DNA of 64,000 nt from Gambelia wislizenii (lineage: Eukaryota > Chordata > Lepidosauria > Squamata > Crotaphytidae). The stretch spans positions 70,380,001 through 70,444,000 of the forward strand of contig JAUMIR010000003.1 of the NCBI GenBank assembly GCA_030847615.1. The letters are read 5' to 3'. The position numbers and the translations under genes were made by a program. This document shows, piece by piece, positions 11,279-21,623 of this stretch (within the stretch, counting starts at the first letter, position 1; every line of letters starts with the position of its first letter). The notes beneath the pieces are model-generated. The model saw only the letters and a program-made list of their open reading frames with translations, searched no databases and was not told the origin of the DNA.

Positions 11279-13369
11279 GATTGTTTCCTATTTCTTCAAT
11301 TTTTTCTTCAATTCAAATTTCTTCAATTCAAGGGTTAAGAATCAAGAAAGGGAAGAATAAGGAATAAAGAATGAAAAGATAGATAAGAGGGATGAGATGG
11401 AACTAGCATAAATCAACGTATAAAAAAGTCAAAAAGTTAAAGAGACCGTTTTAATGAATAGAGAGGACGACGGAAGAAAGTTTACGTAAGTAGAACAAAT
11501 ACTTTGGGTTATTTTTACAAGGGAAGTCAGGTTATTATTATTGTTATTGGTGATGAAATGTATATGTTCTATTTTTGCTTCTGTAAATTTTGCATAGTAT
11601 TCATAATAAAAAGTAAAACACACACACACACACACAAAGAAAATCTCCCTAGATTGCATTGATTTTGCGTCTTGTAGCATCATGGGCATCTACATGAATT
11701 TTTCCAGGACTAGTGGTGAGAGCTGTGGGCCCCCTTCAAAGCACACGTTCCATGGGAAGATAATTGCTCTGTGTCCTCTCCCTCCTCTATTCCCCCTCAT
11801 AGGTAATAAATACCAGAGGTCTATAAATGCCACATGGTGGTTAGTCATTATATGAGGGAAGGATGTGCACGTATACAAGAAAGATCACAGTCAAAAGACC
11901 CCTCCTCATCTCTGACTTGAATGATTGGCTTAAACAAAGGCCTGCCTTCAGGTGTCATAGCTACCTATAAAAGGTAAGCTTGTTTTATTAATTCTTTGTC
12001 CCTAACCAGGCACCTCTATTGTGCACAATGGAATAGTTCTGTATTCTTGTATTTTGTAGTAAAAGTTTCCTGATTCAATAAACTCTTCATCTTCACCTGT
12101 CTGTTTGGAGCCAAGGTTGTTCATCTTAAAGGGAGAGTGAGGTGACAGTGGTGGCAAAATATATATGTAAAAATATGTAACCAGAAATCTAAACACATAA
12201 TGGAAGCATTTTATAACAACAATACAGTAACGTTAAAACATTCTTCCTATTGCTTTACTGTTTATTTATTTAGGTATTATACCCTGCTCTTCCACCACAA
12301 AGGCTCTCAGAATGACTTTAAGCCGTTTCCAATGTGTGTTAGCTATTATCACTATACACAGTGAATTGCAGCAGTAGCATTGGGAGATTGGGGCTTAATA
12401 ATTTTTCTTCAAGCTATTTTTTCAAGTAAAGTCTCCCACCCATAAGAGATACCCTGATTTCCCTCCTATGTGTGGAAGTTGGGGTTGCCAGTTCTCACAG
12501 GACCACCTGAATTGCTGTGTTTCCCTAGGTCTCCAGATAGGGAGGCAAATCTCAGAGTGGCGCTAGAGGAGGAGGAAAGATTTGTGTGTGTGGTGTGGCT
12601 TTAAACTCTGGGCACCAATTCTCACCCATGCACAGCTGGCACCAGGATTCGCTAGCTCAGCATGATGCTGTTTTGTAGTTACATGCACATCAGTGCACCA
12701 AAAATGCAGGAGAAGGGGATGGAACTAGGGAAAGAGGTGCACTTGGACCCATTGTGCTATTTAGTGGGCTAGCATCATGACTTGCGAGACTTTTTATTGC
12801 ACAGACCCTGACACAAAACAGTAATGCATGGCACAGAAAACAATCTTTCCATGGGCTGGCACTGAACCTCCCATAAGTCCCAGTAGCAATTCAGAGCCTG
12901 AAAAAAAAACTCCCAGCTGTCATATGTGTTGTAGGCTATGTGCTATGTGTAATGCAATTCTATCAAGAATGGTTGCAACCAAAGCAACTAGGGCTTTCCC
13001 CCCAGTTGATCTAGATTGCCATATTTCCTCCCAGTGGATCTAGATTGCCAGTAGATCTAGATTACTGGGTTTTACTAGACTTTGATCCCATTTACTCTCA
13101 TTCTCCTTGTATCCAATTTCATAATCAGCTGGCCAAGAAGCAGTTCCTACTCCCTTCCCAACCTGTACCTGCATTGGCTGTGATATCCCTTGTAATCTCC
13201 CCTCCCACAAGATCTAAATACAATAGGGATGTCATCTTTCTCCTCTGACATCTGACCTATGTTTGGAATCATCCATGTGCACAATTAGGACTCTCACAAT
13301 TTGTGGGTTTATACATGGAAAATAGGAATACAAGACAGTTATGCATGCTGCTGATCTTTTGTTGTTTAT
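11279..13369. other. NGEF intron, simple and old repeats
   Basis: There is a (CA)n tract at about 11614-11635. At about 12259-12330 a fragment TTTATTTATTTAGGTATTAT followed by a CCCTGCTCTTCC-type sequence resembles the 3' tails of lizard LINEs/SINEs. No exon is recognised. Confidence 0.5.
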
Positions 13370-14290
13370 TTTTAGGCCAGAATTTTCTTTACCAGAATGG
13401 ATAAAATTAAGAGCTTTGGGGCTATTTCTGACTATTCTGTTTATTGGGCTAATAAATGTATTTAAATTAAAAACCTGTTGGGGCTCCCACTCCATTTTGG
13501 TTGTTTGTCAATTAGTACTTCCGTTGATATCCAGAAAGTATTAGGTATTTAGGCATATTGGTTTCTCAGGATATTGCTCAAATGATTAAATTGAATTTGT
13601 CTACACTGCTTGCTGAAGTATGTCTGCATAGGTGGGCATCACTCATATTAAATATTTAGGGTAAGATTAATATATTTAAAATGAATGCTTCACCATGGAT
13701 ATTACATATTCTTCAAAGTATCTCGTTGTATATATCTTAGGTTTACTTTCAGAAAATCAATACCATTTTAAAGGAATTATTATAGATACCTTAACTATCC
13801 CATTTTTTCACTCAAAAGGATGTAGCTGTCATTTTCCGAAGGTGGTTTAAAAAGTGAGTTTGTATCATGAGACATATCTCCTGACTCATACAATTAACTG
13901 GCAAACTCAAATACTCTGCTTTGGGCAATTTTGGAATCAACTTACTTGATACCTCTTTTTGGGTGGATTACCTTAGGTTCTGACCATTTAAGGAAAAAAG
14001 GGATGATGCCCCCTATGATCTTTGTTCCCAGGGTTGCTTTGGGGTATCTTGTCAATTACAATTTGATCTATATAATCATGCTAAGCTAACTTTATGGGAT
14101 AATTCTGATTTTAGGACTGTGAGACAATCTTTTTTATGGAAGAAATGGATGGACTGTGAGATTTATACTTTGAATCAACTGATTAGCTCAGACCAAATAT
14201 TTTTGCCATTTTCAGTATTGCACTGTACTTATCAGTTACCCACATGCACATTATGGCAATATTTACAATTGCAATATCTTTTGATATCTA

Positions 14291-14521
14291 CAGTTGTCCC
14301 TCCACATTCACGGATTTGGCATTCACAGTTTTAAATATTCATGGCTTAAAAATATTCTTAAAAAAATAACAATCTAAAAAGCAAACCTTGATTTTGCCAT
14401 CTTAATATAAGGGACACAATTTTGCCATCCCATTGCATATAATGGGACTTGAGTATTCACGGATTTGGGTATTCATGGGGGGTCCTGGAACCAAACCCCA
14501 GCGAATGTGAAGGGACAACTG
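14291..14521 (+). mobile_element. Tigger-like (Tc1/mariner) MITE, 231 bp
   Basis: The ends are CAGTTGTCCCTCCACATTCA and TGTGAAGGGACAACTG, an inverted repeat flanked by TA on each side (14289-14290 and 14522-14523). The TA duplication and the CAGTTGTCCCT end fit the Tigger/pogo branch of Tc1/mariner. The interior contains AAAGCAAACCTTGATTTTGCC, also present in the copies at 14657 and 29599. There is no transposase. Confidence 0.9.
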
Positions 14522-14656
14522 TATATATAGACCATCAAGTCGGAGTTCCTCAGCCACCTTTGCCATGCTGGAAACATTAATGCAACCTGTCTTAATGGTT
14601 TTATGGCCCCCATAAACCCTGCATTCCTGTAGCTGAGACAGGCCCTGAGCGGATTA

Positions 14657-14886
14657 CAGTTGTCCCTTCACATTCGCTGGGGTTTGGTTCCAGGACCCCC
14701 CGTGAATACCCAAATCCATGAATACTCAAGTCCCATTATATGCAATGGCATAGCGAAATTGTGTCCTTTATATAAGATGACAAAATCAAGGTTTGCTTTT
14801 TGGATTATTATTTTTTAAATAATATTTTGAAGCAGTGAATACTTAAATCCGTTAATGCCAAATCCATGAATGTGGAGGGACAACTG
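14657..14886 (-). mobile_element. Tigger-like MITE, inverted copy, 230 bp
   Basis: This is the same family as 14291-14521 but in the opposite orientation. It starts CAGTTGTCCCTTCACATTCG, ends GGAGGGACAACTG and is flanked by TA (14655-14656 and 14887-14888). Together with its neighbour it forms an intronic inverted pair with a spacer of only about 135 bp. Confidence 0.9.
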
Positions 14887-14921
14887 TACTCATGTTTTTA
14901 AATCTACCATCACTGACCTTT

Positions 14922-14946
14922 TAAACAAACAAACAAACAAACAAAC
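14922..14946. repeat. (AAAC)n microsatellite
   Basis: Short AAAC tract directly downstream of the inverted Tigger-like copy. Confidence 0.85.
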
Positions 14947-15744
14947 CTATTTCTATGGTGCGCACAAGTTATATTTCACCTTTCCCCAAAAAGAAAGAGA
15001 AAAAAAGATAACACAGACCTTCTTTTTATCGCCTTAGCAGTCACTCACTAAAGCGAAAATCCAACATGGCAGCAGCGGGCACTTACCCTGTAGCCCTGCC
15101 CCACCCCACCCCCAGTGCTCATCCAGCCAATCAGGTTTGCACTGTTTCCTTCATGGGGAAGCGATTCATGTCGAACCACTTGTCTTAACAAGCAAAAATG
15201 CGCATATCTCTGGAGTTTTAAAAAAATGTTGGGAAAAGCCATGAAGGCTTTTTTTGTGTGTGTAATTTTTCCTCTTTTTGCTCCCCCTCCTGCACAATAC
15301 GATGAGACAATGCAGGATCCTATTAAGACAGCTCATTTTCTGAGCAAATTCTGTGAGGGCTATTTTCACTGTGTGGACAACCCCCTACCCTCAGAGAAAC
15401 TGAAACCAACAAGTCTAGTTTATAAACGTTTGTTGGAAAGCACTAAATTTAATGATAACAACATTAGAGTTGAGTGGGAAAAAGAATTAGATTGTCCTGT
15501 GCAAATGGAAAATTGCCCTAACACCAATAACTAAAATCTCTTGCAAAAATGGGTGTTTCAGGTGTATTGGACATGATTACATCTCTTTAGAAAGAAACTG
15601 TCTGCTTCAATTAAATGTTGGTGGTGTGATGAAGAAAAATTCTCCTTGTGGTATATGATGAAGGAGTGCTCAGTGGTCACTCCTTTTTGGCTGGATGCAT
15701 TACAATATACTATTACAAGATAATTTTTGGGGGACATAGATATA

Positions 15745-16337
15745 GGAGATTATCAGACGTGCCAAAAACCCCACCACAGAGATGACAAGATGTCGCTAAA
15801 GGGCTAACTTTGCAGACGACGTCATCCCTGTGGTGTTATGCCCCCATGCCTCTCCCCCCGCCGCTCCTTTTTATTGACGGCTTAAGTCATTAATTGACCC
15901 ATCATTCCGTTTCTGTCACGGAATGAGGGGTGTGTGAAAAGGTGCCCCATTATGCTGGTGTAATGCCAACATAATGGGGAGGTCCATGCCAAACCCTTGA
16001 TGTCCAGATTGGGACATCGAGGTAAGTGACACACTTTTTTTCTCCTCCTTGGGTTACTTGTTTTTTTTTTTTAATGTGTTTCTGTGCTTGCTTTAATTTT
16101 TTACGTTTTATTTTAAAATTTCCCACGCAATTGTCATCTTGCGAGAATGGTTGGGATTTGCTTTCTGCAAGAGCTCAATTTACTCCTGGGATGCCAGAGG
16201 GAAGGGGAGCAGTTTCTGTTGCGTGGCAAGGTAAGTGTCTGAAATTGCTTCATTTATTCAGTTACAGGGATGGGAGTGGGGCGGGAGGGGACATAGCGAG
16301 ACATAGAAGGTTTTTTGGTCCACATCTGATAATGTCC
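15745..16337. mobile_element. MITE of the GGACTTTATCAGAC family (diverged)
   Basis: The left end is GGAGATTATCAGACG and the right end is CATCTGATAATGTCC. The interior shares TTATTGACGGCTTAAGTCAT-type sequence with the copies at 30478 and 53355. No clear target duplication remains. No coding capacity is recognised. Confidence 0.7.
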
Positions 16338-16693
16338 AAACATCATCTCCTAAATTCCATATCTGTGGTGTGGAATTTAACTCACAGCCAGTGTTGTTGG
16401 GTCCTTCAGGCTTTCATTGTTACAAAAAAGTGTGGAAAGATAAAACATTCATCATCTATTGTTTGATGGTCAGAAGATCTTAGTGATTTATTTACCAATG
16501 GACATTTAGACATATAGATGACAAATGCAGGAAAATGTAATTTTTGGAACTACGATCAGCTTGTATCAATGTATATACCTAGCCCTTCTTCACATCCTAT
16601 GTAATTTCTTCTTTTCCCCACATTTTCTCTCTCCTTCTTTTCTGTTTTTTCCTTTGTAATCATATGTTAAACATCTAATAATCATATAAAATC

Positions 16694-16696
<3 letters not shown>

Positions 16697-16742
<46 letters not shown>

Positions 16743-16765
16743 TGTGAAAGAGAGAGAGAGAGAGA
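16697..16765. repeat. Compound microsatellite (TC)n(TG)n(AG)n
   Basis: A TC tract runs directly into a TG tract and then, after AA, into an AG tract. The TC and AG segments are mutually complementary and could pair across the TG loop. Confidence 0.95.
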
Positions 16766-17338
16766 TAATGAGGACTAGCCCCAATGGGCCATCCCCCAGT
16801 CTCAGGATTTGGCCCAGAAATCTGAAGATGCTGATGAGTTGGCAAAACTAGTGGAAATGCAACAGTTTTCTCCAGTGTTGCTATAATTAACTTCATAGCT
16901 CTATTCCCATTGACTTGATTTCCTCAGTGCACATACATGTGCATGCATGCACGCATGCACACATTTGAAGAGAGATGAACAATATCTGTCTACATGGCAA
17001 GGATAACTCATACTATGCCCTACTGCCCCAAGCAAAATTAGTACAACAGCACTGGGTGACATAGCAGGGTTGGCATAACTGATGTTCTCTCAACCACAGC
17101 CCCAACCAAGCAAGACAGGTATAATAATATGGGGGCATATCAGCATTCACATTAGCAAGGCCATCATTTTAATTTTTGTGAAATTCGGGGGGGAAGTCAC
17201 ATGGGGACAATTAATAACATCTGAATTAGAAAGACCATTGAAAGCCTGTCGATGCTGCTATTTTGCTTTTAGATAGATATACTTCTGACCAATCCACCCA
17301 CCCTAAAATCCTGGAATTGTTGTCTATGATGTTGTAGA
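16766..17338. other. NGEF intron, nothing recognised
   Basis: Intronic DNA including a short alternating CATGCATGCACGCATGCAC stretch near 16940. No exon is seen. Confidence 0.5.
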
Positions 17339-17571
17339 GAGCCAGCATGGTGTAGTGGTTTGAACGTTGGACTATGACTCTGGAGACCAAGGTTGAAATC
17401 CCTGCTCAGCCATGGAAATCCACTGGGTAACTTGGACAAGTCACATTCTCTCAGTCTCACAGAAAGGCAAAGGCAAATCCCCTCTGAGCAAATCTTGCCA
17501 AGAAAACCCCACAATAGATTTGCCTTTGGAGTCACCATGAGTCAGAAACGACTTGAAGGCACACAACAACA
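17339..17571 (+). mobile_element. Sauria-type SINE
   Basis: The head is AGCCAGCATGGTGTAGTGGT, the B-box region is GGTTGAAATCC, and the 3' end is CAGAAACGACTTGAAGGCAC followed by ACAACAACACC. It is full length or nearly so, and colinear with the copy at 5997. Confidence 0.9.
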
Positions 17572-19386
17572 CCTCAGGTTGTAGAGGGGCTAGAGATTTA
17601 TTGGTTTCTGTTTATGAAAGCTTGGAATCCATCAGGGTCTGCTCCAAACCCACCACATGGATCACCCATATAGAATGGCTTCTTAACATTACCAGACCTT
17701 TCAAAATTATGTCTAAACTATGTATGTTGGTTTGGACACAATGTTAATCATAGTTTAGCATAATGAGAATACGCCTAGTCTCCCTCTGGGCTCATATACT
17801 TCCTACCTCCTCTGGGATATCCAAGATGAGGAGTTCAGAAACTTTCACCTCTATTTTTCCAAATGATGCACTGCACGGATGCAGATAATCCCATTTATGT
17901 GAGTTACAGAGACCACAAAGAAGAAATATGTAGTTAATCTTAATTGTGTTTGGTGAAACCAAGCCAACTTCCTTGGCTTCACTAAATACTGGTAAGGGTT
18001 CGAACAACATGCTTAACTATGGTTAATCTAAAACAGGAGAAGCTTCCAACTTCCTCTTCACAATCATGCTAGATAAGGGGAGGAGCATGCAAACTGTGGG
18101 TGGGTAACAGCCTAAATTTATTTTTGTAATGCTAAACTGTGGCTTAGAATATTGTGTTCCAGCTGATGACTGCCTGAACTACAACACTGTTTCCATCATT
18201 TTGCTGCATATACGCTGTGTTTGATTCTACACAGGACAAAAAGAACACAATAATCTGTCTAATCTAGGATTCCTTGTACAACAGTATAATAATCTACAGT
18301 AGAATGTATCTTCTCCAGTCCCTGAACATCCAGTTTATAGTAATGGGCAGTCAAAACAACACACATCCCAAAGGTACTCACAGGATTTCTGGAATTTTGG
18401 ACTCTTAAAAAAAAAAAAAACCTAACAGGTTTATGAGGCAAGACTTCCTTTTCCTTGATTTTTGTCCCCCTGCCTCAGGAAAGTTTTTCCTTCTATATTT
18501 TTGACACCTTTATTATTTCTCCCTTACCCTGGCTGTATTTTTGATGGGTTTGTTTTTAGTTATTTTCGTAGTTGTATTCTCATCATTGTATGCTTTGCAT
18601 TTTATTATTTAATGTTATTTGACAAAGTGGGATGAAGTAGAAGTTCTTGGATTAATAAGTAAATAAACAAACTTAAACCTGAATGATGCTTTCTATCAAT
18701 CTGCCTGGAAATATATCTAACTAGTAAATAATTTGCTGGATTCCCTGAGATCATTTTGTAAAATTGGTGTGTGACACTGTCTACCGTTCTGTCATTAAGG
18801 AACGAGGCAGGGTTTTAGTGATAAGTTACATATTTTAATTAAAAGATCAACCAGTTAAGGTTTTGAAGGACTCTTGGGTGAATGCCACCAATTCATGGTG
18901 ACTTGTTACTGTTTAGTCTGTTGAGTTCACAAAACAGTAATCTCTATTTGTCTTGTAGAACTTCATCTGCACTGCTTGGAAACAAGGAGTGGGTGTTTCT
19001 ACAGCTTCTTCCACACTGAGAACTGATGCAAATAACTCATAATTCCCCTGTATTTTGTTTTGTTTCAATACACCTTTTACAGTCTTCTGACTGCCTTGCT
19101 GCTTCTAATGTTTTTAATTTACACTTTTATTGTTAGTTTTAAAAATATCTTTATCAACTTTAGGCCCAACTATACCTTCTTACACTAATGTAGTAATTCT
19201 CTAGAGGAACATTTCTGTTCTAATAGCTTGAGATTGGGCCTGAGAAGAATCAGAATGTTCATTGACCTTTTGAGAGCAAAGGAAGGAACTTCGAGACTGC
19301 ATAGAAAGCTAAACTTTAAAGAATGTCATTTTGGATTAAATGAGTCAAGCTACAATTAGTTTTATTACAAATGCAGCTCTTATTAC
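17572..19386. other. NGEF intron, nothing recognised
   Basis: Intronic DNA with a poly-A run at about 18407-18420. No exon or named repeat is recognised. Confidence 0.5.
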
Positions 19387-19661
19387 CTCTTGAAGTCGGA
19401 TCTCATCAGGTTGGAGAATATTCAGAACACCACTGCTTCTGACTTCTGGAAGATCCTGCCATAAATTAAATCTTGATGTGGAATTCCAGAGCAAGCTAAT
19501 CTGAGGAACAGCCTTGCTCTCAATAGCATTTGTAGGTTCAGTTTCTGATGGTGCCTCTTCACTAGCTGAGCACTCTTCAGTATCTGTTTGTGAATCCTGC
19601 AGCCGCCTAGTTTCAATCTCTTGCCGTGTGGATTTATCCCGATATTCTTGATACAAGAGAC
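19387..19661 (-). CDS. NGEF: NGEF coding exon: LYQEY inhibitory helix and acidic linker
   Basis: A TTTCTAG acceptor is followed by [16 protein letters not shown], the ephexin-family motif. In ephexins and ARHGEF5/TIM this helix is known to pack on the DH domain and block GTPase access, and Src-family phosphorylation of tyrosine in this motif relieves the block. An acidic, Glu/Ser/Thr-rich linker follows ([20 protein letters not shown]), then [17 protein letters not shown] and [11 protein letters not shown] leading into the DH domain. The donor is GAG|GTAATA. At 275 bp, the exon enters in phase 1 (completing a Gly codon) and leaves in phase 0, matching its neighbours. From memory, the human protein has nearly the same [10 protein letters not shown] and LWQDLPE segments. 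Confidence 0.95.
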
Positions 19662-20640
19662 CTAGAAAGTACCAAAGTACACCAGATGTTACTGAACAAA
19701 TACTGTATTATTTTTGTATGAGAAAAAGAAATATTTTAGTATATCTACTCCTAGGCCAAGTCCAGATGGGTGAATAGATTTGCACAAACTGTAGCTCTTG
19801 TCTTTCCTTGCTTCAACCCAAATAACTTGGAAAGCTAAAAGTTGTAACCTGAGACAAAGACAATATTAAGAGCAGCTACTCTCAAGTCTGTTAGTATCTC
19901 CAGGATTGTGTTTTTTATCTCTGTCTTCCATGCCACAGAAAGACAACTAAAGAACAGATAGGTCTAGATGGCTAAAGCAAATTATGCAAATATATGATTA
20001 TTAGGCAAAACAAAAAGAACAAGCCAAACCCCCAGAATTACTAGCTTGTTTGATTTGGAGGAGAACTGCTTCCCAGCCCAAAATATAATGATCAGTCAGA
20101 TTTTGCACATGAGCAAATATCTTTCTAACAAATGAAAATATACCTAATCAAATTTTACATTATCCTCTACCTTTCTTTAGACCTTGATGCCCAGAGAAAA
20201 GTGTTTTTTTTTTTTAATGTAAGATCACATGATGGGTATCTTTCTGGTCTAAACAAAACACCACTGATGCACTCAAATAAAAATATTGGAAATCCACACC
20301 AAAAATACTGGATATCTACCTGAACTGAATAGAGTGATGCTCCCTTTTCCTCCTAGTGCCCTCCAGGAAATACAGTATTCCAAAAACATTACAGCTTCAA
20401 TAAGTGAAATCTTCAGAAAGCTACTGCAGAAACATGCTGGAAATATGCCACATGCTTCAGCATTCCCACTTTCCCTTTAATTTGAAAATTCTCCTTTCCA
20501 TGACTTGCAATACCACAGCTTGCTGTAATATTTGAACTGGGAAAGCTATTGTTAGCTCTCTAGCCATAATTCTTCAAAACAAGGAATCCCCTAAAAACTT
20601 TGCTTTGAAATATGGTTTCAAGTGGGCCTGTAAAGTGGGG
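19662..20640. other. NGEF intron, nothing recognised
   Basis: Start of the 5.3-kb intron between the 24990 and 19387 exons. Apart from a poly-T run near 20206 I see no feature. Confidence 0.5.
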
Positions 20641-21623
20641 GTTTTGAGGCAATTCAGGAAAAGGTAATGGTAGCAGCCCCGAAACCAAGAATTGGGTTGC
20701 AACCTCCAGTCCTGAATGGGGTCACACTCTCTTCCAGTGACTGTGTTTGCAGTCTGGGGGTGCTCCTTGACTCGTAGCTCCTGATGATAAATCAGGTAAA
20801 TACGACAGTCAGGAGCGCCTCTTATCAGCTTTGGCTGATATGCCAGCTGTGCCCTTTTCTGGAAGCAAGGTACCTCAAGACCGTCGTTCACGCGCTGGTA
20901 ACCTCACACCTAGACTTCTGTAATGCGTTCTACATGGGGCTACCCTTGTGCTTGGTTCAGAAACTACAGTTAGTACAAAATATGGCAGTCAGGCTTGTTT
21001 CAGGAACATCTAGGAGGGACCACATCACTCCGGTTTTGAGGTCCCTCTACTAGCTGCCTATTGGTTTCCGGGCCCAGTACAAGGTGTTGGTTATCACATT
21101 TAAAGCCCTAAATGGCTTGAGTCCAAGCTATCTCAGGGACCGCCTCCTTCCCTATAATCCTCCCTGAGCACTCTGGTCCTCTGGGAGGAATTTGCTGCAG
21201 CCTCAAAAGTCGAGACTTTTGGCTACCTCCCAGAGGGCTTTTTCTGTTGTCGCCTCCAGACTATGGAACGTCAATTGACATCTTTGGACAGCTTCAAAAA
21301 GGCTGTCAAGACAGATCTCTTCCGGCAGGCCTTTCCAGAATAGATTATCCTGGTCTAGGGACCCCCCCTCCTTCAGAAGAGTCCCCCAGCCTCCTTTGTT
21401 AACAGAACTGAATATCGCTGGGGATCTACTGTTATTGTTAAATGTATGTATGTGTTTTATTAATTGTTTTAAATGTTTTAATTTGTAATTTGATTTAATA
21501 ACTTTTTAAGGGGGGAAGGGAGTATACTGTTTTACTTTGTATGGTGTTTTAATGTTGTTAGCCACCCTGATTGGGTTACCAATGGGCAGTATATAAATAA
21601 ATAAATTATTATTATTATTATTA
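20641..21623 (+). mobile_element. L2/CR1-group LINE 3' part
   Basis: Plus-strand translation gives ALVTSHLDFCNAFYMGLPLC, RRDHITPVLRSLY, then after one stop LPIGFRAQYKVLVITFKALNG, matching the C-terminal part of the copy at 6686-8018. It ends in a (TTA)n tail at about 21600-21623, after the 3' UTR sequence GCCACCCTGATTGGGTTACC. Stops and gaps show that it is dead. The 5' boundary is uncertain. Confidence 0.85.

Larger units (their letters stand above)
13370..15720 (+). mobile_element. Decayed L1-like LINE ORF2, interrupted by MITEs
   Basis: Translated pieces in the plus orientation follow the order of L1 ORF2. RYLGILVSQDIAQMIKLNLS appears near 13535 and GKINIFKMNASPWILHILQS near 13655. TLWQYLQLQYLL appears near 14250. 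The C-terminal region KTAHFLSKFCEGYF to EKELDCPV and a following Cys/Trp-rich stretch (LNVGGVMK) appear near 15330-15640. Stops and frameshifts are frequent, so the copy is old. Two Tigger-like MITEs (14291-14521 and 14657-14886) and other unrecognised DNA up to about 15297 interrupt it. Confidence 0.8.
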
